Counted from the stretch's first letter, positions 1 to 5,816 are shown. The stretch: DNA of 6,249 bases from AM-2324 sp042091035 (GCA_042091035.1 JBELIG010000197.1:1-6249), one strand, 5' to 3'. Program-made: numbers and translations. Notes: generated from the letters alone by a model not told the origin.

Positions 1-36
1 CGCTTTTATACCGTATTTCGTTCGTTTTGAAAGCAT
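1..36 (-). CDS. Rrf2-family transcriptional regulator, N-terminal fragment (runs off left edge)
   Basis: Reading the minus strand from position 36, an ATG opens a frame that stays open to the window edge and encodes MLSKRTKYGIKA. This closely matches the conserved start of Rrf2/IscR-type winged-helix regulators in Bacteroidota (M-L/F-S-K-x-T/C-x-Y-G/A-I/L-x-A), where it forms the first helix of the DNA-binding domain. Rrf2 proteins are usually 130-160 residues long, so only about 8% is visible, and any Fe-S-binding cysteines lie outside the window. A second ATG four bases upstream (position 40) is in another frame and gives no family-like sequence. The gene is on the same strand as the secreted protein to its right, 96 bp beyond that stop codon. 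A near-consensus -7 element (GAACTTTG, minus strand, 85-92) lies in the gap but has no matching -33 element. The family call rests on 12 residues only. Confidence 0.6.
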   Translation of the reverse strand, partial: MLSKRTKYGIKA

Positions 37-132
37 GCATAAATATAGGTAAATGTCTTGAATAAGGAATCTGTAAAAAAGAAACAAAGTTCAGCGATAA
101 TATATCAGCATTATTTTTGTCCCTTTGAACTG

Positions 133-1377
133 CTATTCCTTAATAATCTTATGTTCTATAATTCCATCTTCAGTATAAACCTCAAAGATATAACAACCGC
201 TGACTAAGAAATCGATATCTACAGAATCAAAGCCTCCCTTTTGCTCTAAAACCTGCCTACCATCCATCCTGAACACTTTTAGCAAGTAGATCTCAGAGGA
301 TGAAGAAATATTTAGTCTATCATGGACTGGATTAGGATATATTGTACATTCAGGAGTACCTAAAGTCTTTACATTCGATACCTCATCATCATAATAGAAT
401 GTCGATTCGCTATAAAAATCCATTGAAAAGAATCCGTTGAACTGAGCAAAGGTCTCCTTGATCAGAAAGCCATCTGAATCATATTCAAAGTTTGTCACTT
501 GAAAAGGCTGAGGACCAAGGCCTACAGATACCTTTGATATATTGTCTTCCATATTATAATCAAAGTTGATACCTGTAACATTACCTGATGCCAAAAATAT
601 AATGATCTGCGATAACTTATCATCCGTGTATGTATAGTCTGCATTCTGCTGCGCATAACTTCCCTGTTCATCCAGAAAGTCATAAGTGTTCGACACAAGC
701 AAATCACCATCATACTCAAATTCATAGTACTCCAATAAAGCATATGCTGAACTTGGATCATCCGAAAACCCATACCGACTAAAGGTCAGGATTCCTGAAT
801 GAGAGGGGCTGTAATTAAAAGTATCCGCCTGTATTATCAGATCCCCTTGTTCAGGAAGAAAGACCGTTTCAGTAATTTTTTGTCCTGCAGCATTGTAGCT
901 TATTGCAGTACTATCTTCAATAAACCAAGCCCCACCAAAATTTTCTTCCCTGACAATAGTAGAAACTTGATCGTCGCCAGTATACCCATATCTAAAACGC
1001 TCCTCTTCTCCTTCAAAGACTTGTTCAACAATCAAACCATTACTGATAGTATTATTAATTGATTCTATTGGATCAGAGCCAGGGGCATCCAACAAAGAAT
1101 AAACTTCTATAGTCTGCGCCTGAACAAAAGGCTGTTTTTCATAATCAACATAGTAGCTTAATGTACCATCCAAGAGAGCGAATATAGGCCTCATCTCCTC
1201 CAGCTTATCAGTAGATGCATCATAAGTTAGAATAGCGGAATCGGAAAACACAAGTTCTAGATCTGCTCCTATCTCTTCTACTTCCAATAAAGTAAATACA
1301 GCTGAGCTAAGATGTTTTTGAGCAAAGCCACTGAAAGACACGAAGAGAAATACTAAGAGCGTCAAATAATGATTCAT
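133..1377 (-). CDS. Secreted protein with YD-like beta repeats and T9SS type A C-terminal sorting domain
   Basis: A 414-residue exported protein. Residues 1-19 form a signal peptide (hydrophobic core LTLLVFLFVSF, likely cleavage after SGFA). The last 70 or so residues are a type IX secretion sorting domain (Por_Secre_tail type). Its IYPNP motif is at 346-350, followed by DRLNI, a VFRMDGRQV strand, an SGCYIFEVYTEDG strand and a lysine-rich end (HKIIKE). Such domains direct proteins through the outer membrane and are normally cleaved, with the cargo released or attached to surface lipopolysaccharide. Between roughly 129 and 330 there are about seven degenerate repeats of the form [FY]xY(D/N)xxGx(L/I)xxxxxF, about 24-32 residues apart (starting near 129, 157, 185, 218, 246, 270 and 295). 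They resemble YD/RHS-type beta-strand repeats. No catalytic motif was recognised, so the substrate or ligand is unknown; an adhesin or structural role is inference. The start was chosen because the signal peptide follows it directly; no Shine-Dalgarno sequence is seen. Confidence 0.85.
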   Translation of the reverse strand: MNHYLTLLVFLFVSFSGFAQKHLSSAVFTLLEVEEIGADLELVFSDSAILTYDASTDKLEEMRPIFALLDGTLSYYVDYEKQPFVQAQTIEVYSLLDAPGSDPIESINNTISNGLIVEQVFEGEEERFRYGYTGDDQVSTIVREENFGGAWFIEDSTAISYNAAGQKITETVFLPEQGDLIIQADTFNYSPSHSGILTFSRYGFSDDPSSAYALLEYYEFEYDGDLLVSNTYDFLDEQGSYAQQNADYTYTDDKLSQIIIFLASGNVTGINFDYNMEDNISKVSVGLGPQPFQVTNFEYDSDGFLIKETFAQFNGFFSMDFYSESTFYYDDEVSNVKTLGTPECTIYPNPVHDRLNISSSSEIYLLKVFRMDGRQVLEQKGGFDSVDIDFLVSGCYIFEVYTEDGIIEHKIIKE

Positions 1378-1434
1378 TGTTTAATATTAGTCACATAATA
1401 CCCTATTAACAAGACCACTATGTCAATAATTCCT

Positions 1435-1476
1435 AAGAAAAAAACAAAGAAAAAACCACCCCATTTTAAAGCGTGG
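1435..1476 (-). terminator. Weak candidate intrinsic terminator (minus strand)
   Basis: On the minus strand a CCAC...GTGG stem (1456-1476, with one mismatch and then a C-G and a T-G pair, loop about 8 nt) is followed at once by a T-rich run of six Ts, C, three Ts, G and seven Ts. The tail is good but the stem is short. If real, it would end a transcript starting within 1480-1730, or act as an attenuator in the leader of the secreted-protein gene. Confidence 0.25.
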
Positions 1477-1577
1477 ATTGTGAGGATACTTGATGCATAA
1501 CTATCAGTTGATACTTTCTATGGACAGGTCTTCATGATTTCGATTCCAATCATTTCAGAAAGTGAATGCAGCTAAAT

Positions 1578-1585
1578 CAAAGTTA
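1578..1585 (-). promoter_or_regulatory. Candidate Bacteroidota -7 promoter element (TAACTTTG), minus strand
   Basis: An exact match to the Bacteroidota TAnnTTTG -7 consensus read on the minus strand, predicting transcription from about 1572 leftwards. No -33 TTG sits at the usual 19-21 nt; the nearest (1602-1604) is 16 nt away. It could drive either a short RNA ending at the candidate terminator near 1440 or the secreted-protein gene with a leader of about 195 nt. An 8-base motif in AT-rich DNA can arise by chance. Confidence 0.3.
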
Positions 1586-1731
1586 AGTATAGAATGAAGA
1601 TCAAGAAAACTCCGCTTAGACATATAAGCATATGATCTAAACTAAGCCCATAAGATTGAAAGATGTGCTATGAAGGGGAAGACTAACAGACTTAACCAAA
1701 CCCACCTAACAGCATACAAATCAGAGTATTA

Positions 1732-1768
1732 AATAAAAAAAGCCTTGCATAATTTAATGCAAGGCTTT
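1732..1768 (-). terminator. Strong intrinsic terminator of the tRNA gene
   Basis: A perfect 12-bp inverted repeat, AAAGCCTTGCAT (1739-1750) and ATGCAAGGCTTT (1757-1768), with a 6-nt loop. Read on the minus strand it ends in a T-rich run (1732-1740). It begins 7 nt past the tRNA discriminator base, exactly where a rho-independent terminator for a monocistronic tRNA should be. Confidence 0.9.
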
Positions 1769-1775
1769 ATTCTTG

Positions 1776-1849
1776 TGGTCCCACATGGGCTCGAACCATG
1801 GACCCCCTGATTATGAGTCAGGTGCTCTAACCAGCTGAGCTATAGGACC
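1776..1849 (-). tRNA. tRNA with CAT anticodon, probably tRNA-Ile2 (lysidine-modified) rather than elongator tRNA-Met
   Basis: Read on the minus strand, this is a complete 74-nt cloverleaf. It has a 7-bp acceptor stem GGTCCTA/TGGGACC (one T-G wobble at 6:67), a D arm GCTC/GAGC with an AGCTGGTTA loop, and an anticodon stem CCTGA/TCAGG with loop CTCATAA. The variable region is GGGTC, and the T arm is CATGG/CCATG with loop TTCGAGC. The anticodon CAT lies at 1813-1815. The discriminator is A; the next bases are CAA, so the 3' CCA is not encoded and must be added. CAT could mean initiator Met, elongator Met or Ile2. The G1-C72 pair argues against an initiator. The C4-G69 and C5-G68 pairs, known TilS determinants in E. 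coli, and the GACTCATAATC core, shared with E. coli Ile2, favour Ile2, whose C34 becomes lysidine to read AUA. The tRNA gene itself is certain; the Ile2 identity is about 70% likely. Confidence 0.95.
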
Positions 1850-1858
1850 TGCTTGATG

Positions 1859-1890
1859 CAAATATGAATGATTAATTCTATATTCGCAAA
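1859..1890 (-). promoter_or_regulatory. Promoter of the tRNA gene
   Basis: On the minus strand, TTTG (1887-1890) is followed after 20 nt by CATATTTG (1859-1866), seven of eight bases of the TAnnTTTG -7 consensus, with the normal Bacteroidota spacing. A second TTTG lies directly upstream (1891-1894). Transcription would start near 1852, only a few bases before the mature tRNA 5' end at 1849, implying a very short 5' leader for RNase P. Confidence 0.6.
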
Positions 1891-2015
1891 CAAAAGCTCG
1901 GCAAAAATAAAGGAATTAAAGTGTTTTCCAAAAATCGGATTTACTTTTTTTAAAAAAATATCGAGCCAACCAATTGAACAAAATATAAGTCATTTTTATT
2001 GGGTTAATTATATAA

Positions 2016-2045
2016 CTGTTTTAAATCGATCATTCTTTATATTTG
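2016..2045 (+). promoter_or_regulatory. Promoter of the thioredoxin-lipoprotein/barrel operon
   Basis: TATATTTG (2038-2045) exactly matches the TAnnTTTG -7 consensus. CTG (2016-2018), two of three bases of the -33 TTG, lies 19 nt upstream. Transcription would begin near 2051, leaving a leader of about 38 nt before the ATG at 2089. The leader contains an A-rich run (2071-2080) but no Shine-Dalgarno sequence, as usual in this phylum. Confidence 0.55.
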
Positions 2046-2088
2046 TTATTCGTAAACCCATTTAATTTTTCAAAAAGAAGTCTAAATC

Positions 2089-3579
2089 ATGAGAGTTCTC
2101 CTTTTTATATTTTTAAGTCTTGGCCTGGTGGCCTGTTCCGAAAACAATAGCCAAGGAGCTAATAATACATCATCTTCATCATCAGGAACATCAGAGTCAG
2201 CAAGACCATCTGGACCTGTAATTGAATCTGGTACAACCAATGGCCCTATGAAAATAGATGTTACCGTTGCCGGCAAAATAGGAGGATCTGCCTATTTAAT
2301 TGGAATGTATACCGATCAGAATTATCGTGTTGATTCTGTAGGCATTAGCCAAGCTGGAACGTTTACATTTGAACGTGAAGAAGGAATACCTCCAGGTCTA
2401 TATTTTGTAATCTTCCCAGACAATAGAAACTTTCAATTGTTGATTGATGAAGACCAGCAGTTTTCTGTAAGCACACAAAATAATAATCTTGGTGCTGTTC
2501 AGGTAAAGGGATGTTTAGAATCAGAGCTGTTCTACCAGGTTAAATTACTTGAAGCTCCATTGAACAATGCTCTTGCTGGAGTAGATAACCAATTAAGAGG
2601 ATTAAAACCAGGAGACAATAATTATGACAATCTCAAAAGTCAAAAAGATCGCCTAATCAAAGAGAAGGCTGATAAATTAAATGAGATTTATAGTAAGTAT
2701 CCGAATAATCTATTCACCAAGTTTAAGAACGGCGGTAAGAACCCAACTATAGATTATACCTATGATGAATCAGGGGAGATTGATATGATTAAGTACTTGT
2801 GGGAGTTTAGAAATGCTTACTGGGACGATATTGATTTCAATGATGCACGCTTACTAAGAACACCAGTTATACAAAATAAGCTGAAGCAATACATAGACAA
2901 GTATACTATCCAACATCCAGATTCATTGAAGATTTCAATAGACTTTTTAATGAACAATGTTGCAAACTCTCCAGAGTTTTATAAATACTTTGCAAATTGG
3001 ATTGCCCTAAATTTCGAGCCTACAGAAACGAAGTTGATGGATTCTCAAGCGATCTATGTGCATATGGTAAAAAACTACTTCACAACAGAAAAGGCCGTTT
3101 GGTCTTCTCCGGCTGAATTGCAAGGACTCAATCAGCGTGCTACAGAAATGGAACTTAGTCTTGTAGGACTCAAGGCCCCAGATGTAGTTTCAACAAATCC
3201 AAGAGGACAGCAAAAGTCTATCTATGAAATGAAGCAAGACTATATAGTTGTTTATATGTATAATCCCGATTGTGAGCACTGCCAGGAAGAAACACCAAAA
3301 CTTAAGGCATTCTATGATAGCTGGAAAAGAAACGGACTTGGAGTTTTTGCTATCGCCATTGACACAGACGACGCAAAATGGAATGAGTACATCAACAAAG
3401 TAGGAATTCAAGAATGGGTAAACGTACATGACCCTACCAACAAATCTATTTACGGAAAGTACTTCGTAGATGTAACACCAGAACTATACCTCCTAAATCC
3501 AGATCGTAAGATCATTGGAAAAAACCTTAAAACACATCAGGTCATTGAGATGATCGAAAAAGATAAAAACCAGAGATAA
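2089..3579 (+). CDS. Thioredoxin-like lipoprotein (DUF4369-like + DUF5106 + TlpA-like domain)
   Basis: A 496-residue lipoprotein. The signal MRVLLFIFLSLGLVAC has a lipobox ending at Cys16, followed by Ser-Glu, an acidic +2/+3 context often seen in surface-exposed Bacteroidota lipoproteins. A Ser/Thr/Asn-rich linker spans about 19-52. A beta-rich DUF4369-like domain spans about 55-140 (pattern DSVGISQAGTFTF...GLYFVIF...LLIDEDQ), and a charged, probably coiled-coil helix covers about 163-205. A DUF5106-like helical region spans about 230-340 (WDDIDFNDARLLRTPV, NKLKQYIDKY, AIYVHMVKNYF). The C-terminal thioredoxin fold starts near 360 with the redox motif CEHC (395-398) and the usual TP before a strand (Thr463-Pro464). 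The family is linked to thiol-disulfide exchange in the envelope; whether this one reduces or oxidises, and its partner, are unknown. Cys142 is an extra cysteine outside the active site. It shares an overlapping stop/start with the next gene, so the two are probably translationally coupled. Confidence 0.88.
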   Translation: MRVLLFIFLSLGLVACSENNSQGANNTSSSSSGTSESARPSGPVIESGTTNGPMKIDVTVAGKIGGSAYLIGMYTDQNYRVDSVGISQAGTFTFEREEGIPPGLYFVIFPDNRNFQLLIDEDQQFSVSTQNNNLGAVQVKGCLESELFYQVKLLEAPLNNALAGVDNQLRGLKPGDNNYDNLKSQKDRLIKEKADKLNEIYSKYPNNLFTKFKNGGKNPTIDYTYDESGEIDMIKYLWEFRNAYWDDIDFNDARLLRTPVIQNKLKQYIDKYTIQHPDSLKISIDFLMNNVANSPEFYKYFANWIALNFEPTETKLMDSQAIYVHMVKNYFTTEKAVWSSPAELQGLNQRATEMELSLVGLKAPDVVSTNPRGQQKSIYEMKQDYIVVYMYNPDCEHCQEETPKLKAFYDSWKRNGLGVFAIAIDTDDAKWNEYINKVGIQEWVNVHDPTNKSIYGKYFVDVTPELYLLNPDRKIIGKNLKTHQVIEMIEKDKNQR

Positions 3580-4457
3580 TGACAATCAATTCAATAAAAA
3601 CAAGCCTCACGCTTCTCTTTCTAGGTTTTACGATCTGTGCTCAAGCGCAGCTCCAGTTTGGGTTTAGAGCAGGGCTGAATTCATCTACTATTAGCAGCGA
3701 GTCTGAACTAGACCCTGTACTAGGTACTGAACTGGAAACATTTTCCACATCCAATGGCTTCCATCTAGGAATGGCCTTTGGTTATGAACTAAATGATTTC
3801 GTAGGAGTACGAGGTGAGTTCCTATACAACCAAAAAGGATATGCTTACTTATTCGAAGGACCTGCATACCAGTACTTCACTTCTAATAGCGGAAATAGGA
3901 TTCTAACTACTGGTACCAAAAGAATGGCTGTAAGGAATTCGAATGCCTATATTGATATTCCAGTTTCCTTTTATGTTCGTCCAATCAAAAAGCTTGAATT
4001 TTCCTTTGGAGCAGGAATAGGCTTTTTAGTTTCCTCTTTAGGAAATGGAGCACTTGAGTATAATGATATTGTTGGAAACATCGCGGATCAAAGCTGGGAC
4101 CTAAACTATAACTATTCCCGAGATGAAGCTGGAGAAATTATAACCCTGCAAGAAGGAACGATAAACATCAATGGACAATTCGTTAACCAAAATGCCGCTA
4201 CTGGCGCGTATTACGATTATGACGAATTGGATGGCAAGTTTTTCAACACGGTAAACATTAACCTTCACGGTTCAGTTTGTTTATTCCTGAATAGTTCTGT
4301 CTTTCTCTCTGCTCGTTATTTCTACGGATTGAGTGATATCACAAATGACTTCTATTCGGTTAAAAAATCAGTACTGGATAGTGATTCAAATCCAATTCCA
4401 AACCCACAGGATAACCGATCCTTATCCACCCAGTTTTCACTTGGATTTTATTTCTAA
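3579..4457 (+). CDS. Outer-membrane beta-barrel protein, PorT-like family
   Basis: A 292-residue protein with a signal peptide (hydrophobic TLLFLGFTIC, cleavage after AQA at residue 23). The mature part begins LQFGFRAGLNSS, a typical opening of the Bacteroidota outer-membrane beta-barrel family (OMP_b-brl_2/PorT type). Alternating strands follow (GFHLGMAFGYEL, VGVRGEFLYNQKG, IDIPVSFYVRP, LEFSFGAGIGFLVSS, VNINLHGSVCLFL, VFLSARYFYGL) and it ends in the aromatic FSLGFYF, as expected for the outer-membrane assembly signal. A long polar insert at about 155-222, rich in Tyr, Asp and Asn, is probably an external loop. The ATG uses the last A of the preceding stop (TAATG), indicating translational coupling to the thioredoxin-like lipoprotein. 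The mature protein has a single cysteine (Cys234), so it cannot form an internal disulfide. Ligand or transport role is unknown. Confidence 0.85.
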   Translation: MTINSIKTSLTLLFLGFTICAQAQLQFGFRAGLNSSTISSESELDPVLGTELETFSTSNGFHLGMAFGYELNDFVGVRGEFLYNQKGYAYLFEGPAYQYFTSNSGNRILTTGTKRMAVRNSNAYIDIPVSFYVRPIKKLEFSFGAGIGFLVSSLGNGALEYNDIVGNIADQSWDLNYNYSRDEAGEIITLQEGTININGQFVNQNAATGAYYDYDELDGKFFNTVNINLHGSVCLFLNSSVFLSARYFYGLSDITNDFYSVKKSVLDSDSNPIPNPQDNRSLSTQFSLGFYF

Positions 4458-4487
4458 AAAAAGGAGCTCAATGAGCTCCTTTTTTTA
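4456..4487 (+). terminator. Intrinsic terminator of the lipoprotein/barrel operon
   Basis: GGAGCTC (4463-4469) pairs with GAGCTCC (4473-4479) around a 3-nt loop. Flanking A and T runs extend the stem, and the T run covers 4480-4486. It overlaps the barrel gene's stop codon, so the operon ends immediately after its last codon. The flanking A run would let it work on the other strand too. Confidence 0.9.
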
Positions 4488-4547
4488 TTATAGCCTCCAA
4501 ATTGTGTTGCTAGTTAATCCAAAAAATTACAATTGATAGTCAAAACA

Positions 4548-4590
4548 ATAAATATAGATAATTATATATAAAATAATTATCTATATTTAT
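4548..4590 (+). repeat. Perfect 18-bp AT-rich inverted repeat upstream of the SRPBCC gene
   Basis: ATAAATATAGATAATTAT (4548-4565) is followed, after the 7-nt spacer ATATAAA, by its exact reverse complement (4573-4590). Each arm holds a single G-C pair. No T tract follows, so it is not a normal intrinsic terminator. Its right arm contains TATATTTA (4582-4589), seven of eight bases of the -7 consensus, and it ends 44 bp before the ATG at 4635. It could be an operator over the promoter, a cruciform site, or a structured 5' leader. Confidence 0.85.
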
Positions 4591-4634
4591 GCAGATATAA
4601 ATGGACACAAATACCTAATAAACGATTAAACTAA

Positions 4635-5168
4635 ATGAAGAACAGGTTCGCCTTACTGCTCTTTCTTGGTCTCGCTGGAATCTACCTGATCACCTGCCTT
4701 ATAGCACCAAAAGATATCTTCGCCGTGGAACAGGATATCATCCTCAATGCTGACACTGAAAAATTATTTAACCAGGTCAACAATCTAGAAACTTGGCCGT
4801 CCTGGAATGACTGGTTGATAGATGCCGATGAAGATGCGCTAACATTTTCAAGAAATATTGTAGGCAAAGGTGCACTACTTCAATTCGATCTTGTAACGGG
4901 AAAGGGTGAACTAGAAATCATCAAGAGTGAACGAAGCCGCTTGGTTCAAACCAGAACATTTTTCAAAAATTGGTCTGGAACAGTTCATTCTAAATACACC
5001 TTTGAATCGTTGGGACAGAATAGAACCCGCGTAAAATTAAAAGTAAACAATTCCGAAAATACCAATTTCTTAGTTCGAGGAATCCTCTATCTAAACAAGG
5101 CCAAACAAAATATTGAGCAAAACACACTCGCGGCACTCAAGAACCTTGAATCTGAAAGTAACAAATGA
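4635..5168 (+). CDS. Membrane-anchored SRPBCC-fold protein (polyketide cyclase/dehydrase-like)
   Basis: A 177-residue protein. Residues 5-24 form one transmembrane helix (FALLLFLGLAGIYLITCLIA); the Cys at 21 lacks a proper lipobox, so a signal anchor is more likely than lipidation. The rest fits the helix-grip SRPBCC pattern: a first strand (VEQDIILNAD), short helices with LFNQVNNLETWPSWNDW (44-60, the tryptophan-rich segment common in this superfamily), several antiparallel strands (ALTFSRNIVGKG, LLQFDLV, GELEIIKSER, RLVQTRTFF, GTVHSKYTFESL, RTRVKLKVNN), and a long C-terminal helix from about 147 (RGILYLNKAKQNIEQNTLAALKNL). These folds bind hydrophobic ligands in a cavity; the ligand here is unknown. 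Bacteroidota encode many such N-terminally anchored copies. The start follows an A-rich stretch without a Shine-Dalgarno sequence. The downstream gene appears to be a diverged relative. Confidence 0.75.
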   Translation: MKNRFALLLFLGLAGIYLITCLIAPKDIFAVEQDIILNADTEKLFNQVNNLETWPSWNDWLIDADEDALTFSRNIVGKGALLQFDLVTGKGELEIIKSERSRLVQTRTFFKNWSGTVHSKYTFESLGQNRTRVKLKVNNSENTNFLVRGILYLNKAKQNIEQNTLAALKNLESESNK

Positions 5169-5234
5169 CAAGATTTACCTTAAATTTTACTATTCTTTGG
5201 CAAAACTAAAACCTAAAAGCCAAGCACTTATATT

Positions 5235-5242
5235 TATATTTG
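5235..5242 (+). promoter_or_regulatory. Candidate -7 promoter element of the short membrane-protein gene
   Basis: TATATTTG exactly matches TAnnTTTG and overlaps an upstream TATATTT copy (5229-5235), giving a small tandem. No -33 TTG is at the expected spacing; the nearest TTTG (5196-5199) is 35 nt away. The predicted start near 5248 gives a leader of about 59 nt before the ATG at 5307. The 138-bp gap after the SRPBCC gene has no intrinsic terminator, only a weak TTGGC/GCCAA pair (5197-5223), so read-through from upstream is also possible. Confidence 0.4.
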
Positions 5243-5306
5243 ACTATAATATAAAATTGGTTTAAAAATCCAGTTTTATGCGTCACTATAGTTAAAGAAA
5301 TATACT

Positions 5307-5726
5307 ATGTCCACAAAGAAGATCATAATTGGTCTAACATTACTTTTCACACTTGAATACCTTCTACTTTGCTTGATTGCTCAGACAGAGCAAGAAGATT
5401 ATTTCATATTACCTTTCTCTGGAGACAACTTCAGCTCAGTATATTTGCAAGAAAATCTAGAGATGCAGACCAGAGACTCTAAAACTTTAAGTTTTGAGTA
5501 TTTATCAGATAACGAATCTAAAAAAATGCCCTTTAAGATCAAGCTAAATACTAGCCATTCCACTTACGAGGTAAGCATTGAGCCATCGAATAAAAGTCTT
5601 GCCTTTAACAGCCTGCGTAGTAGCACTACTCCTTTTTTCAGCGGAGGTTTATATCTGCTTAGCAATAAAAAAGAAAGTGAACAAAAGCTTATCAAGAAAA
5701 CCTTTGACAAAATTGCTGGTCAATAA
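5307..5726 (+). CDS. Short single-pass membrane protein, probable diverged paralogue of the SRPBCC gene upstream
   Basis: A 139-residue protein of no family I recognise alone. An N-terminal transmembrane helix covers about 6-25 (IIIGLTLLFTLEYLLLCLIA), followed by a polar, mostly beta-predicted region and a C-terminal lysine-rich helix. Both ends match the upstream SRPBCC protein. The helix ends YLLLCLIA here and YLITCLIA there, and the C-terminal region reads FFSGGLYLLSNKKESEQ here and FLVRGILYLNKAKQNIEQ there. The distance between these anchors is about 37 residues shorter, and the tryptophan-rich segment is absent, so part of the helix-grip fold is missing or too diverged to see. It may be a tandem duplicate that has degenerated or specialised. 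The reading frame is intact, and the preceding candidate promoter supports a real gene. Export or anchoring in the inner membrane is predicted; function is unknown. Confidence 0.65.
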   Translation: MSTKKIIIGLTLLFTLEYLLLCLIAQTEQEDYFILPFSGDNFSSVYLQENLEMQTRDSKTLSFEYLSDNESKKMPFKIKLNTSHSTYEVSIEPSNKSLAFNSLRSSTTPFFSGGLYLLSNKKESEQKLIKKTFDKIAGQ

Positions 5727-5793
5727 GTTAAGAATACACCAAGTAGCACTATTTTAGCATCTATTCTTTAGTTTAGCCTTATTTCATATTGTT

Positions 5794-5801
5794 TATCTTT
5801 G
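5794..5801 (+). promoter_or_regulatory. Candidate -7 promoter element of the DUF4837 lipoprotein gene
   Basis: TATCTTTG exactly matches TAnnTTTG. A weak -33 candidate (TTTA, 5772-5775) lies 18 nt upstream. Transcription would start near 5807, leaving only about 10 nt before the ATG at 5817, a nearly leaderless arrangement. Confidence 0.45.
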
Positions 5802-5816
5802 TGAAAAATATATAGA

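Larger units (their letters stand above)
1378..1732. other. Intergenic region without a convincing protein-coding gene
   Basis: About 355 bp between the secreted-protein start and the tRNA terminator. All frames on both strands are broken by frequent stops; the longest readings (for example a 13-codon ATG frame from 1594) resemble nothing recognisable. The items seen are a TTGACA-like hexamer on the minus strand (1421-1426), an exact TAnnTTTG element on the minus strand (1578-1585), a weak terminator-like hairpin with a T tract on the minus strand (1435-1476), and two copies of GATACTT at 1485 and 1510 flanking a short TATCA/TGATA inverted repeat. It could hold a small RNA, a long leader, or simply decayed sequence. 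Confidence 0.6.

Noticed and set aside
38..47. TATATTTATG on the minus strand as a promoter for the Rrf2-like gene
   Set aside because: It resembles the -7 element but ends within three bases of the ATG at 36, leaving no room for a transcription start.
522..1062. Open frames of 83 and 87 codons inside the secreted-protein gene
   Set aside because: Both are out-of-frame shadows of a gene with a clear signal peptide, repeats and sorting tail, and their products show no family features.
1395..1426. TTGACA (1421-1426) and TATTAT (1395-1400) on the minus strand as a promoter for the secreted protein
   Set aside because: The spacer is 20 nt, too long for a sigma70-type promoter, and neither element fits the Bacteroidota TAnnTTTG pattern.
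1776..1849. tRNA as an integration site for a mobile element
   Set aside because: No integrase, no repeated tRNA 3' end and no foreign-looking genes are visible within the window.
1868..2065. 65-codon plus-strand open frame
   Set aside because: It lies on top of the tRNA promoter and the operon promoter, is in very AT-rich DNA, and its product has low-complexity Lys/Ile/Phe composition with no recognisable motif.
4333..4536. 67-codon frame overlapping the barrel gene's end
   Set aside because: It reads through the barrel's 3' end and the intrinsic terminator, and its product shows no protein-like pattern.
4601..4618. Possible leader peptide MDTNT before the SRPBCC gene
   Set aside because: Five codons with no regulatory context such as repeated codons or alternative hairpins.
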